Source: Paenibacillus dendritiformis (lineage in GTDB: Bacteria; Bacillota; Bacilli; Paenibacillales; Paenibacillaceae). From it: a stretch of DNA of 64,000 nt. Numbering within the stretch: position 1 is the stretch's first letter; every line of letters starts with the position of its first letter. The notes beneath the pieces are model-generated. The model searched no databases. It was not told the DNA's origin and was given only the letters and a program-made list of their open reading frames with translations. This document shows, in pieces, positions 8,382 to 16,862 of this stretch. Where the stretch lies: the NCBI RefSeq assembly GCF_021654795.1, contig NZ_AP025344.1, forward strand, positions 2,604,501 through 2,668,500, given 5' to 3'. Both the position numbers and the translations under genes were made by a program.

Positions 8382-8695
8382 GATGGAGCTTTCTGTTGAT
8401 GCTCGCGGGAGCGGCGCTCGTCACGGTCATACCGAGGGTGCTGCCGCTGATCGTATTGAGCAAGAAGCCGCTGCCGGAATGGGGGCAGAAGTGGCTGAGC
8501 CATATCCCGATCGCGGTCATGTCGGCCCTACTGGCTCAGGAGCTGTTCGTCGGCAGCGAAGGCGGCTCTCTGCTGCCGCTCATTGCGGCCGCGGCGGCAT
8601 TCGCCGCCGCCTACTTCACCCGGAGCCTGCTCATTACCGTTATGACCGGGATGGCGGCCATCGCCTTGCTCCGGTATGCCGTCTCCTTGCTGTGA
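8372..8695 (+). CDS. azlD: AzlD family small transport subunit
   Basis: 107 residues starting at ATG 8372, inside the last codons of azlC. Three or four hydrophobic segments and the opening VTVIPRVLPLIVLSKKPLP, an AzlD hallmark. It is the small membrane partner of AzlC. The upstream open frame extends further only because it reads antiframe through azlC. Confidence 0.88.
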   Translation: MEVRWSFLLMLAGAALVTVIPRVLPLIVLSKKPLPEWGQKWLSHIPIAVMSALLAQELFVGSEGGSLLPLIAAAAAFAAAYFTRSLLITVMTGMAAIALLRYAVSLL

Positions 8696-8728
8696 CCCGA
8701 GGAAGGCAGCGGGGCAAGGCGAGCCAAG

Positions 8729-8761
8729 GAGGCCGGCTTGCGGCTTATGCGCCGGCCTCCC
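8729..8761. terminator. Bidirectional hairpin between azlD and the MerR gene
   Basis: GGAGGCCGGC pairs with GCCGGCCTCC. It overlaps the last codons of the minus-strand MerR gene and serves the convergent pair; no long T-run. Confidence 0.5.
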
Positions 8762-9518
8762 GCTTCGGCTGCCGGAGGACTTCGCTGGCGAGATAGTGGT
8801 GATACGCCTGCTCGAACATCTCCAGCAGCTCAGGCTCCAAGGGATACATCCCGACTTGGGCGGACTGCTCCGGGCATTTCCGGATTTCCCAGAGTTTATC
8901 GAGAAATTCCGCTTCTCCCGGAAACGCCTCCTCGCACTTCTCGGCAATGCGTCGAATAATGCGCTGGACCTCAGGCGAAGCCGGTCCCTTATCCATATGT
9001 TTGCGGAACTGGGCGATCAGACCGAGCCATTCCAGCGAATCGGGATCGCTGCCATCCACTCTCGGCAAGCGTGCCATCAGCTTCTGCTCATGCTCCTGGA
9101 AGAGGAGCTTGCGATATTTCCGGCGCGTCTCCTGACTGCGTCCGGACAGCTGAATCAGCTTCTGAACCGCCTTGTTCTTCGCGTCTCCTTCGACAGCCAT
9201 ACTGTGAATAAGCTCGCGCAAATAAATTTCCATCTGCTTCAGCTTCTCTTGCTCCTCCAGCACATAGGCCAACTGACTGTTCAGGCTGGCCGACCAATCC
9301 AGGTCATGGGTGGCGAGCATCTCATCAATCTCCTGCAAGCGGAAGCCCATCTGCTTCAAAAATTGGATATGCTTCAATCTCATCAAGTCCTCGTCCGAAT
9401 AGAGCCGATGCCCGCCGGGCGTCTTGCCTGCCGGGTTCAAGAGCCCGATTTGGTCATAATAGCGGAGCGTCCGGACGGTCATGCCGGTCGCCTTGGTCAC
9501 CTCTTGAATCGGAATCAC
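8745..9518 (-). CDS. MerR family regulator with TipAS-type ligand domain
   Basis: 257 residues. MerR DNA-binding head at residues 4-70 (TVRTLRYYDQIGLLNP, GGHRLYSDEDL), a coiled dimerisation helix at about 75-125, and a C-terminal domain of about 130 residues like the TipAS antibiotic-recognition fold. TipA-like proteins bind thiopeptides and other drugs and activate efflux genes. Its own promoter has the 19-base spacer typical of MerR control. Confidence 0.85.
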   Translation of the reverse strand: MIPIQEVTKATGMTVRTLRYYDQIGLLNPAGKTPGGHRLYSDEDLMRLKHIQFLKQMGFRLQEIDEMLATHDLDWSASLNSQLAYVLEEQEKLKQMEIYLRELIHSMAVEGDAKNKAVQKLIQLSGRSQETRRKYRKLLFQEHEQKLMARLPRVDGSDPDSLEWLGLIAQFRKHMDKGPASPEVQRIIRRIAEKCEEAFPGEAEFLDKLWEIRKCPEQSAQVGMYPLEPELLEMFEQAYHHYLASEVLRQPKREAGA

Positions 9519-9552
9519 GATTACCCCACCTTACCTTGGATGATATCTTTCC

Positions 9553-9583
9553 ATTATACAAGATGACGCTACGTCACTTTCAA
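9553..9583 (-). promoter_or_regulatory. MerR-type promoter with 19-base spacer
   Basis: On the minus strand TTGAAA (9583-9578) and TATAAT (9558-9553) are separated by 19 bases. The spacer holds the inverted repeat TGACG-TAG-CGTCA. Overlong spacers with a central palindrome are where MerR proteins bind and untwist DNA, so the MerR gene at 8745-9518 is probably self-activated. Confidence 0.75.
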
Positions 9584-9627
9584 GCCCCGTTTATGACATA
9601 TCGGCGGCAGGGGCCGCGGGATTTCCA

Positions 9628-9670
9628 TTGACATTTGTAGTTGTTAGACATATAGTTGTTTAGACAACTA
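9628..9670 (+). promoter_or_regulatory. Promoter and MarR operator of marR-MFS
   Basis: TTGACA (9628-9633), 17 bases, TATAGT (9651-9656). The palindrome TAGTTGTTTAGACAACTA (9653-9670) covers the -10, and a second related half, TAGTTGTTAGACA, fills the spacer. This layout fits autorepression by the MarR protein downstream. Confidence 0.75.
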
Positions 9671-9704
9671 TAATAAATTTCGTTATCGAAAGGGGACTGC
9701 CGGC

Positions 9705-10154
9705 GTGACAGAAGAGAATCGTCTGTTCCGTTCCATTGGCTTCGTGATGGGCATGACTTACCGCAAGGTGTCGAACCTGTTCCAGCATCGCTTGAAGGAG
9801 TTCGACATTACGCCCGAGCAATGGACCATCCTGTATCAGATTAGCCGGGCCGACGGCTTGATTCAAAGAGATATTGCCGAGCGCTCGGGCAAGGATAAGC
9901 CGACGACGACGCGGATTCTCGATCATCTGGAAGCGAAGGGATTCGTGTTCAAGACACCGGGAGAGCATGATCGCCGTTCCTTCCTCGTCCGCATTACCGA
10001 GCGGGGGAAGGCGCTGATCGAGCTCACATCGCCAATCGAGCAGCAAATGATTCATGACATCAAGCAATGTATGTCGGAAGACGAATATGAACTGCTCATC
10101 GGGCTTCTTCTCCGCGTCAACAGCCATGTGAATGAACTATTTAACAGAGAATAA
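9705..10154 (+). CDS. MarR family transcriptional regulator
   Basis: 149 residues with a GTG start. The winged helix covers about residues 30-100 (DITPEQWTILYQI, QRDIAERSGKDKPTTTRILD, and the wing PGEHDRRSFLVRIT). It forms an operon with the MFS transporter 12 bases downstream and probably represses both through the palindrome in its promoter. Confidence 0.9.
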   Translation: MTEENRLFRSIGFVMGMTYRKVSNLFQHRLKEFDITPEQWTILYQISRADGLIQRDIAERSGKDKPTTTRILDHLEAKGFVFKTPGEHDRRSFLVRITERGKALIELTSPIEQQMIHDIKQCMSEDEYELLIGLLLRVNSHVNELFNRE

Positions 10155-10169
10155 GGAGAGAGACGCTTG

Positions 10170-11363
10170 ATGAAGGAACCATCAACACCGCTTTGGACGA
10201 AATCGTTCCTCTCGTTAACGATTTGTTCGTTTTTATTGTTTTTGAATTTGCAGATGCTGCTGTCTTCCTTTCCCGCGTATGTGAAAAATGAATTCCAGGC
10301 CGGGGATGTCACCGTCAGCTTAGTCACCAGCGTATTTGCGGCTTCCGCGATCGCGACCCGCTTCATTACCGCCGCGCTCATGCGCAGGATGAAGCGCAGC
10401 GTCATCTTGTACATCGGCCTTGCCGCCGCCGCGGTGACGACCACCATCTATGTCGCGGCCGATTCCGTCGGCTCCCTCCTGCTGATGCGGGTCGGATACG
10501 GCATCGGGTTCGGTATGGGCAGCACCATTATTCCGACGATGGTGTCGCAGATCATTCCGCTTCCCCGGATGGGCGAAGGGATTGGGTATTTCGGCTTGTC
10601 AACCAGCCTTGCCATGTCGATCGGGCCGATGATCGGGCTCAATGTGATGAAGCAAGCCGGCTTTGGCACGCTGACCGTCATCGGAACGGCCACCGTGGCG
10701 CTCATTTTTCCGATCCTGCTGCTCACCCGCTCGATCCCGCCCGAACGCCGGGGTTCCCGCGCCGCGGCGGAAGCGCGGAAGAAGCAGCCGTTCAACCCGA
10801 AGCTGCTGTTCCCGGCCCTGCTCAATGTGATTCTGTCCGTTACCTACAGCGGTCTGCTCGGCTTCATTGCCCTGTTCGGGGAAGCCGTGCATCTGGAACA
10901 GGTCGGTCTGTTCTTCTTGTTCAACGCCGTCACGATTATTATTATCCGGCCGATATCCGGCCGCGTATTCGACAGCAGAGGACATGCGGCCGTGCTGATC
11001 CCGGCGGCCGTCTGCGTTATCGCCAGCTTGACGATATTATCGTATACGGCTACGATCCCGCTGCTAATCGTATCCGCTCTGCTGTACGGGCTAGGATTCG
11101 GGGCGATTCAGCCGACGATACAGGCCTGGATGATCCGGCTCGTGCCGAAGGAGCAATACGGCATGGCGAACAGCATGTTCTACAACTCGACCGATCTTGG
11201 GGTCGCCGCCGGAGCGCTTCTCCTGGGAGCGATCTCGGCGGCGACGGGCTATGCTGTCATGTACCGGTATGCCGCCGGCTTCATGGTCTTGTTCCTGCTG
11301 GTCTACGCGATGGCTCAGGCGGCAGCGTTGAGGCAGCGGAGCAAAGCGAATCTGTCGGCGTAA
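10170..11363 (+). CDS. Major facilitator superfamily transporter
   Basis: 397 residues, 12 hydrophobic segments. The loop 2-3 motif is degenerate (AALMRRMKRS), and GIGFGMGSTI and GLGFGAIQPT mark helices 4 and 10. It resembles YwoG-like multidrug or metabolite exporters. An in-frame TTG at 10167 precedes the ATG at 10170; AAGGAG supports the ATG. Co-transcription with marR suggests inducible efflux. Confidence 0.85.
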   Translation: MKEPSTPLWTKSFLSLTICSFLLFLNLQMLLSSFPAYVKNEFQAGDVTVSLVTSVFAASAIATRFITAALMRRMKRSVILYIGLAAAAVTTTIYVAADSVGSLLLMRVGYGIGFGMGSTIIPTMVSQIIPLPRMGEGIGYFGLSTSLAMSIGPMIGLNVMKQAGFGTLTVIGTATVALIFPILLLTRSIPPERRGSRAAAEARKKQPFNPKLLFPALLNVILSVTYSGLLGFIALFGEAVHLEQVGLFFLFNAVTIIIIRPISGRVFDSRGHAAVLIPAAVCVIASLTILSYTATIPLLIVSALLYGLGFGAIQPTIQAWMIRLVPKEQYGMANSMFYNSTDLGVAAGALLLGAISAATGYAVMYRYAAGFMVLFLLVYAMAQAAALRQRSKANLSA

Positions 11364-11409
11364 CCGCATAACCTGACATCTCAGCCAACGAAGCCGTTCC
11401 GGATGACAA

Positions 11410-11440
11410 ACCGCTTTTCCGGAGCGGCGTTTTGGCGCTA
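11410..11440. terminator. Hairpin between the convergent MFS and FAD/Rieske genes
   Basis: CCGCT pairs with AGCGG around TTTCCGG, followed by CGTTTT on the plus strand. Moderate strength. Confidence 0.45.
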
Positions 11441-11522
11441 TCGGGGGAACATGTCCGGATGGCCGGCTTAAGAGTCCGCATGCCGCTGTGTCCGGTCTCA
11501 AGATTTAGGAGCGGCGGGCCCG

Positions 11523-13076
11523 TCAATCCTCCTTGTCCAGCCGCTTAAGCGGCTTCTTGGCCGGTCCTTCCAGCACTTTGCCGATAACCGAGAAGCGGGA
11601 ACCGTGACAAGGGCAATCCCAGCTCCGCTCGCCGCTGTTCCATTCCAGCTCGCATCCCATATGTGTGCAGGTCGTACCGACGATATGGAGCGTGCCGTCC
11701 TCATCGCGGTAAGCGCCGGCTCGGCGGCCGGCGACGGTGACGGCGGCGCCTTCCCCGGCGGCGAGATCCTCCGGCGTCCGCGGCACGGATTCCAGCTTCC
11801 CGCTGACAAGATGCTTCGCGACATCGGCATTGAGGACGACGAAGTTCTTGACATCCGAGGCTCCCTGGAATCTGGACGGGGTATACAGTTCGCGGTACGG
11901 GTTATCCCGCCCCTGCACGATATCGCGCAGCAGCAGACCCGCGGCCGCGCTGTTCGTCATGCCCCATTTCCGGAATCCGGCGGCTACGAGCACGTTGCCG
12001 ATACCCGACGAGACCGGGCCGATATAAGGAACCTTATCCAACGTAATTAGGTCCTGGGCCGACCAGCGGTACGCAACATGCGGAGCCTGGACCAGCCGCC
12101 CGGCGAAGGCCTGCAGCGCCTCATAATGCTTTATCGTGCAGATGCCTTGGCCGGTTTTGTGGCTCTCGCCGCCGATCAGGAGCAGACGTTCTCCGTCCGG
12201 GGCCCCCGCGGTCCGCACCGACCGCTTCGGATCGTCGGCGCTCAAATACATCCCTGCGAATTCGGCCTCGTCCCCGATCGGTATTCCCAATACATACGAG
12301 CGTTCCGCATGAAGGCGAGTGAAGTAATACCCTTTGCCATCGAAAAACGGGAAGTGGGTGCAGGAGATGACCCGCTTCGCGGTAACGCGGCAGCCATCCT
12401 TCGTGACCACGGTCGGTGCCGCTCCTTCCTCCACGGTCTGGGCCATCGTATTCTCGAAAATTAGGCCTCCCGCTTGAAGAAACTGCTCCGTCAGCGCCTT
12501 CACATAATGCAGAGGATGGAACTGAGCCTGGCCCTTCATCAGTACGGCTCCCTTAACCGGCAGAGGGAGCGGGCAATCATCGGTCCAATCGCCGGGGATG
12601 CCGAGCTTATGATAGGCGGTCGCCTCATCTTCGATCCGGCGGAGGCTCTCATCCGTCTCCGTATAGATATAAGCGTCCTGCTCGCGGTAGCCGCATGCGA
12701 TGCGGTGTTGCTCCACCATCCGCCGGATGAACTGTGCCGCCTCCGCATTGGCTTGATAATAGAGCTTGGCCTTCTCCAGGCCGATCGTACCGATCAATTC
12801 ATGATAAATCAGATCATGCTGCGCCGTAATTTTGGCGGTCGTATGCCCGGTCGTGCCATTGAACAATCGGCCGGCTTCGAGCAGAACGGTCCGGTAGCCT
12901 TCGCTCGCCAGCAGATAGGCCGCCGTGATGCCGGTGATTCCGCCTCCGACGACGGCCACCTCGGCCTGCACCGAAGGCTCCTCCAGCTTCGGGAAGGCGG
13001 GAACGGAACACGAATCCCTCCAGTACGACTGGGGGAGAGCGGGCAGCTCTTCATAGTCGGGGCGCTTCTCGGTCAT
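11523..13076 (-). CDS. FAD-dependent oxidoreductase with C-terminal Rieske [2Fe-2S] domain
   Basis: 517 residues. The N-terminal DadA-type FAD domain begins with VAVVGGGITGITAAYLLASEG (dinucleotide motif GGGITGIT, about residue 40). It is followed by the glycine-oxidase fold, and from about residue 430 by a Rieske domain with CTHMGCELEW and CPCHGSRF supplying two Cys-His pairs. This fusion is widespread in soil bacteria and has no assigned substrate; an amine or amino acid is likely for the FAD part. Strong AGGAGGG stands before the ATG. It is a single gene facing the MFS gene. Confidence 0.85.
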   Translation of the reverse strand: MTEKRPDYEELPALPQSYWRDSCSVPAFPKLEEPSVQAEVAVVGGGITGITAAYLLASEGYRTVLLEAGRLFNGTTGHTTAKITAQHDLIYHELIGTIGLEKAKLYYQANAEAAQFIRRMVEQHRIACGYREQDAYIYTETDESLRRIEDEATAYHKLGIPGDWTDDCPLPLPVKGAVLMKGQAQFHPLHYVKALTEQFLQAGGLIFENTMAQTVEEGAAPTVVTKDGCRVTAKRVISCTHFPFFDGKGYYFTRLHAERSYVLGIPIGDEAEFAGMYLSADDPKRSVRTAGAPDGERLLLIGGESHKTGQGICTIKHYEALQAFAGRLVQAPHVAYRWSAQDLITLDKVPYIGPVSSGIGNVLVAAGFRKWGMTNSAAAGLLLRDIVQGRDNPYRELYTPSRFQGASDVKNFVVLNADVAKHLVSGKLESVPRTPEDLAAGEGAAVTVAGRRAGAYRDEDGTLHIVGTTCTHMGCELEWNSGERSWDCPCHGSRFSVIGKVLEGPAKKPLKRLDKED

Positions 13077-13162
13077 GCTAACCCTCCTGATTCTTGGCGA
13101 TATGTTATCACCATTGCCGGAACGGAATCATCGCATACATGCGCCGGATTCAACGCCGGCCG

Positions 13163-13192
13163 GAATATTCCCGAAGGCGGAACATATATAAT
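13163..13192 (+). promoter_or_regulatory. Sporulation sigma-E/K-like promoter
   Basis: GAATATT (13163-13169) is followed after 13 bases by CATATATAAT (13183-13192). The short spacing and a -10 beginning CATA resemble mother-cell sigma factors. It fits the coat-like DUF2642 gene just downstream. Confidence 0.5.
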
Positions 13193-13223
13193 TACAATGA
13201 GACGGAAAAGGAGGGAACCGCCC

Positions 13224-13607
13224 ATGACGGAGAAGAAGCCCGCACACAAGCCGCCTGCCGAAAAAGAAAAACCGCCTGCCAAGCCGCATCATGTTCAGAC
13301 TTGCCTTCACCCGATCTTGCAGCCTGCCTATGTCAATCATCATCCAGCCGCGTGCACTCCGATATGCACGACGCCGGCCGTGCCGCAGCCAACCGATTAC
13401 GTGACTTGTCTGGATCCGGTATTCCTTGATCATCTGAGCCGGCATCAGGGCCAGCACATTACCGTTCGGACGACTGCAGAGACGCTGGAAGGGGTACTGG
13501 CCGCCGTCGCGGTCGATCATATTCAGTTGAACCGGCATGACAAGGCGTACCATATCCGGACCGCTCAGATTGTCTACTTCGAGGGGCTGCCGATCTCGTA
13601 TTTATGA
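13224..13607 (+). CDS. DUF2642 protein (YuzF-like), probable spore protein
   Basis: 127 residues from ATG 13224 (AGGAGG upstream). The open frame extends far upstream only by reading against the neighbouring gene. Residues 1-70 are Pro/His/Lys/Cys-rich and coat-like. Residues 70-127 form a small Sm-like fold ending HIRTAQIVYFEGLPISYL, typical of DUF2642. Related small proteins are found in the spore coat of bacilli. The sigma-E/K-like promoter supports a spore role, but none is proven. Confidence 0.7.
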   Translation: MTEKKPAHKPPAEKEKPPAKPHHVQTCLHPILQPAYVNHHPAACTPICTTPAVPQPTDYVTCLDPVFLDHLSRHQGQHITVRTTAETLEGVLAAVAVDHIQLNRHDKAYHIRTAQIVYFEGLPISYL

Positions 13608-13648
13608 GGAGCGCGGCTTATCCGGTCGACGCGGCATAAGAAGGATAC

Positions 13649-13673
13649 AAAGGCTCCTTGAGGAGCCTTTTGT
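13649..13673 (+). terminator. Terminator of the DUF2642 gene
   Basis: AAAGGCTCC-TTGA-GGAGCCTTTT, a clean stem with a T-run. Confidence 0.85.
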
Positions 13674-13820
13674 CATGCATAGGCAGATGTATGGCCATTC
13701 CCTCCTTCGGACAAGCCCCCGCCGCACAGCCCAATTATTGCGAGATGGGGCATCGCCAAGGCAATCGGGATGCAATCCTAATAAAATGAGAATGTACCGA
13801 GAGAAAGGAGGCTGGATGAG

Positions 13821-13937
13821 ATGAGTGAAGTTGGCGGAATTGGATGCAAAGGTGTCGGTGGTCTTTTTACTTCAACAGGCGTTATCCTGGTTCTGTTCAT
13901 TCTGTTGGTCATCGTATCGCGTGCTTGTATTTATTAA
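13821..13937 (+). CDS. YjcZ-like small sporulation membrane protein
   Basis: A 38-residue gene, ATG with AAAGGAGG 11 bases upstream. The product has a Gly-rich head (MSEVGGIGCKGVGG) and one hydrophobic helix (STGVILVLFILLVIV) ending RACIY. This is the plan of the YjcZ family of tiny sporulation membrane proteins in bacilli. Function unknown. Confidence 0.75.
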   Translation: MSEVGGIGCKGVGGLFTSTGVILVLFILLVIVSRACIY

Positions 13938-13965
13938 AAACGGCGTTTCTGCATAGCTAACTGGT

Positions 13966-13995
13966 TTGGGCCCTGGCTTGAGCAGCAGGGCTCTT
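13966..13995 (+). terminator. Terminator of the YjcZ-like gene
   Basis: GCCCTG pairs with CAGGGC around a 10-base loop, followed by TCTTTCGTT. Confidence 0.55.
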
Positions 13996-14102
13996 TCGTT
14001 GCGGCGAAGCAGAACCGCCGCGGTAAGCGCATGATGCCGAAGCCGCCGGGGAATCATACACGAGAATTGCAGGAACAGCACCTGAATGAAGGAGCAGACA
14101 AC

Positions 14103-14138
14103 GAAAAAGCAGGGCTTCCGGACGGACCCCTGCTTTCA
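14103..14138 (-). terminator. Terminator of the NlpC/P60 gene
   Basis: On the minus strand AGCAGGGG pairs with CCCTGCT and is followed by TTTTTCGTT. Confidence 0.75.
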
Positions 14139-14148
14139 AACGCGTAGG

Positions 14149-14760
14149 TTACATCAGCCAATTCCATCGGTCTTCCTGGGAAGGAGTTTGCTGATCGCCG
14201 CCATTTTGCGCCTTGCGATCTTGAGTTGGGGCAGAAGCTTCGGATTTCGAGGAGGAGATGACGCGGCGCGCGGTCACAAACGTCTTGTCCCAGGCGCTCC
14301 CGGAAAAATCGGTAATCGTTACGCCGACACCGACTTTATAGGTGTGAAGAAGCTTGTCCTCGCCCATGTAGATGGATACGTGGTTAATTTTCCCGTCCCG
14401 GTTCGTGTCGGAAAAGACGAGATCTCCAGGCTGCAGTTCGTTCTTGGACACTTTAACGCCGGCCGTCGCTTGCTCTCGGGAAGAGCGCGGCAGCTCGATG
14501 CCATGCTTCTTGAACACATACTGCGTGAACGAAGAGCAGTCGAATTGATCGGTTCGGCCGGACTCGGCTCCGAAGCGATAAGGGACGCCGAGAAAGGATT
14601 TCCCTGTCGCAATAATATCATTCGCGACCGCCGAAGCGGACGCGGAGGCCGCATGGGCTTGTTGAGGGGCCGCCATCGCCGTGCCGGACAATGCTATACA
14701 GAAGCTAAGGCTGATTCCCATTACTGTTTTTACGATGCGCTGATTCTTCATATTGTTCAT
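14149..14760 (-). CDS. Secreted NlpC/P60 (C40) peptidoglycan peptidase
   Basis: 203 residues with a signal peptide (residues 1-37, cut near AQQAHA-A or AHA-AS). A catalytic NlpC/P60 domain covers about 45-165. The catalytic Cys lies in DQFDCSSFTQYVF, the His in NHVSIYMG, and the third polar residue in the following strand. Such enzymes cut the gamma-D-Glu to diamino acid bond in wall peptides. No SH3 or LysM anchor is present; the tail of about 35 residues is polar and disordered. AAGGAGG supports the ATG. Confidence 0.88.
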   Translation of the reverse strand: MNNMKNQRIVKTVMGISLSFCIALSGTAMAAPQQAHAASASASAVANDIIATGKSFLGVPYRFGAESGRTDQFDCSSFTQYVFKKHGIELPRSSREQATAGVKVSKNELQPGDLVFSDTNRDGKINHVSIYMGEDKLLHTYKVGVGVTITDFSGSAWDKTFVTARRVISSSKSEASAPTQDRKAQNGGDQQTPSQEDRWNWLM

Positions 14761-14944
14761 GGTCTTCCTCCTTGTGTTGAAAAGTTGGGGTAAGGCCTAT
14801 AACCAACATAACATACGATTCGCATCCAGTATTTTACGGAAGTCATGAAAACGCTGTAACATCAATGAATTCCCGGCTTTATTAGAATTCGATGAGAAAA
14901 TATTAACGATTTCGTCACAAGCAAAATGCCAAAAACGACCCGGC

Positions 14945-14996
14945 TTGACAGGGAGCCAGGATCAAGGATATTATAGATACAATAAGTCCTTGAATG
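14945..14996 (+). promoter_or_regulatory. Promoter and operator of the rrf2 gene
   Basis: TTGACA (14945-14950), 18 bases, TATTAT (14969-14974). An inverted repeat AAGGA (14964-14968) / TCCTT (14987-14991) brackets the -10 and may be the Rrf2 binding site. Confidence 0.5.
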
Positions 14997-15006
14997 GGGT
15001 GCGGTC

Positions 15007-15405
15007 ATGAAATTTTCGAAAGCGACGAATTATGCTCTTCATACGATGCTTATGCTCGTCGAAGCTTCTTCGGTGAAGCCGATTGGCGTCCAGCCGCTGG
15101 CGGAAGCTCAAGGCGTGTCGCCGACGTATCTCTCCAAAATTTTAACGAGACTCGTGAAAGCAGGGATGATTGAATCGGTATCCGGGGCCAATGGCGGTTA
15201 TCGGCTGATCGGCAATGCCGACGATATTACGTTTTTGGATATCATCCACGCCATCGAGGGGAGCGCTTCTTTGTTTGAATGCGGATTTGTCCACGGATCC
15301 GAATGCTTGATTCAGGCGGTTATGAAGGAAGCGGAAGAGAAGATGGAGCAGCATCTGAAAAATGCGAAATTGGCGGATCTGGCTCATAAGCCAACGCAGG
15401 TCTGA
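15007..15405 (+). CDS. Rrf2 family transcriptional regulator
   Basis: 132 residues. The winged helix covers about 1-75 (YALHTMLMLVEA, LAEAQGVSPTYLSKILTRL, GANGGYRL). There are only two cysteines in the effector region (ECGFVHGSEC), so no full [2Fe-2S] cluster set as in IscR; this is more like the YwnA/CymR branch, which responds to thiol or other signals. The flavin oxidoreductase downstream is the probable target. Confidence 0.88.
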   Translation: MKFSKATNYALHTMLMLVEASSVKPIGVQPLAEAQGVSPTYLSKILTRLVKAGMIESVSGANGGYRLIGNADDITFLDIIHAIEGSASLFECGFVHGSECLIQAVMKEAEEKMEQHLKNAKLADLAHKPTQV

Positions 15406-15524
15406 CGAGATCCGCCGCTTCGCGCGGCGGGAGAGAGGCCTCATTTCGGAGCGGAAAAGGATTTTTTTTGTTTTGTCATAGATATAAGGAGTCTTTGATG
15501 TCTACATTTGAAAGGATGATCAGC

Positions 15525-16427
15525 ATGATTTACGATTGCGTCATTATTGGCGGAGGCCCCGCCGGCTTGAATGCCGCCCTCGTCCTGGGAAGGGCCAGAA
15601 GAAGGGTGGCTTTGCTCGACAGCAACCGCCCCCGAAATGCCGTCACTCATGCCTCACACGGCTTCATTACAAGGGACGGGGTATCTCCGGCCGAATTTCG
15701 CCGGATTGCTTATGAGGAGGTGCGGCGTTATCCGTCCGTGGAGTATTGGTCATCGGAGGCGGTGGAGGTGAACCGGACTGATTCCGGATTTGAAGTGGCC
15801 GATTCGTCAGGTCTTCGCCTTCAAGCGCGCAAAGTCATCCTGGCGACGGGGGTGAAAGAAATATTTCCGGAGATCGAAGGCTTCTATCCGCTATACGGCA
15901 AAAGCTTGTTCAGTTGCCCGTATTGCGACGGCTGGGAGCTCCAGGATCGGCCGCTTGTCCTGGTGTCCGAATATTCAAGCGTGTATCATATGGCGAAGCT
16001 GCTTCTCAATTGGAGCAAGGATCTGATCGTGTGCACGAATGGCAAGGCTCCGTTGCCGGAGCCGGATAGAGAGCGGCTCCATGCACTCGGCATCGCCGTC
16101 ATGGACGAGCCTGTAGCGGCTTTCATCGGCCGGCATGGACGGCTTGAGCAGGTTCGCTTTGCGGATGGATCTCTGATCCCGCGGGCCGGCGGTTTCGTGA
16201 CGCCTCGATTCGTGGAAAGCGCTCCGTTCGGCGAACAGTTGGGCTGCGCAAGAACCGAATCGGGCGGGATCAAGACCGATCAAGGGGGAAGAACCTCGAT
16301 ACCCGGCTTCTATGCCGCGGGGGATGCTTCTTACTTCGCGCCTTCCCAGGTCGTCTTTGCGGCCGCGGACGGCAGCCGAACCGCGATAAGCGTCAATATG
16401 GATTTGACTGAGGAGGATTATGGATAG
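15525..16427 (+). CDS. Thioredoxin-reductase-like NAD(P)/FAD oxidoreductase
   Basis: 300 residues from ATG 15525 (AAAGGATG upstream); the frame is open further back but no family sequence is seen there. FAD motif GGGPAGLNAA at residue 9, redox-active CPYCDGWEL at about 131-139, and a second FAD-binding GFYAAGDAS near the C-terminus place it in the TrxB-like family. It lies next to an Rrf2 regulator and a damaged thioredoxin gene, suggesting a thiol redox module. Confidence 0.85.
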   Translation: MIYDCVIIGGGPAGLNAALVLGRARRRVALLDSNRPRNAVTHASHGFITRDGVSPAEFRRIAYEEVRRYPSVEYWSSEAVEVNRTDSGFEVADSSGLRLQARKVILATGVKEIFPEIEGFYPLYGKSLFSCPYCDGWELQDRPLVLVSEYSSVYHMAKLLLNWSKDLIVCTNGKAPLPEPDRERLHALGIAVMDEPVAAFIGRHGRLEQVRFADGSLIPRAGGFVTPRFVESAPFGEQLGCARTESGGIKTDQGGRTSIPGFYAAGDASYFAPSQVVFAAADGSRTAISVNMDLTEEDYG

Positions 16428-16541
16428 GAGGTGGTGATCTCGATCATGATTGGCTTGTTCGCTCCGGCCGGCGCCGTTTGCAAGCCGCATATTTTAATCC
16501 GATGGGTAGGGAGGAAGGCGGAATGGAATTCAGAATGATCG

Positions 16542-16784
16542 TCCATCAAGTCAATCCGCCCGTGCCGGATGTTCGCCCCCATACTTGAAGCGTATGACGC
16601 AGCAGGAAGCGGCGAAGTGAAGGTGATCAAAGTCAATGTGGACGAAAATGGGAACACGGCCGCTCATTTCGGGATTATGGGCATTCCGGCTACGCTTCTG
16701 TTCAAAAACGGCGAAGCGGCCGACAAAAAAGTCGGGGTTATGTCCTTGGAGGGACTGAAGGCGTTCATATCCAAGCATCAGTAA
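16542..16784 (+). pseudogene. Thioredoxin, N-terminally lost
   Basis: The frame gives PCRMFAPILEAYDAAG and continues through VNVDENGNTAAHF to GIMGIPATLLFKNGE, the second half of the thioredoxin active site and the cis-proline loop. The first strand and the first active-site Cys (WCGPC) are missing: a stop lies in frame at 16536-16538, and no start with a Shine-Dalgarno exists before ATG 16569. A 71-residue product from 16569 would lack the catalytic motif. The upstream 16430-16540 has no thioredoxin similarity I can see. Confidence 0.7.
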
Positions 16785-16821
16785 AAGTGAATTATTGTCT
16801 GATCACACCGAATTAGGCATA

Positions 16822-16849
16822 TGAAAAAGGAGCAGCGGGGCTGCTCCTT
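16822..16849. terminator. Bidirectional terminator
   Basis: AAGGAGCAGC-GGG-GCTGCTCCTT with A-rich 5' and T-rich 3' flanks, between the thioredoxin remnant and the convergent VOC gene. Confidence 0.75.
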
Positions 16850-16862
16850 CACTTATTTCCCG

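Noticed and set aside
12474..13223. Upstream extension of the DUF2642 frame
   Set aside because: It reads antisense to the FAD/Rieske gene; the real start has AGGAGG at 13209-13214.
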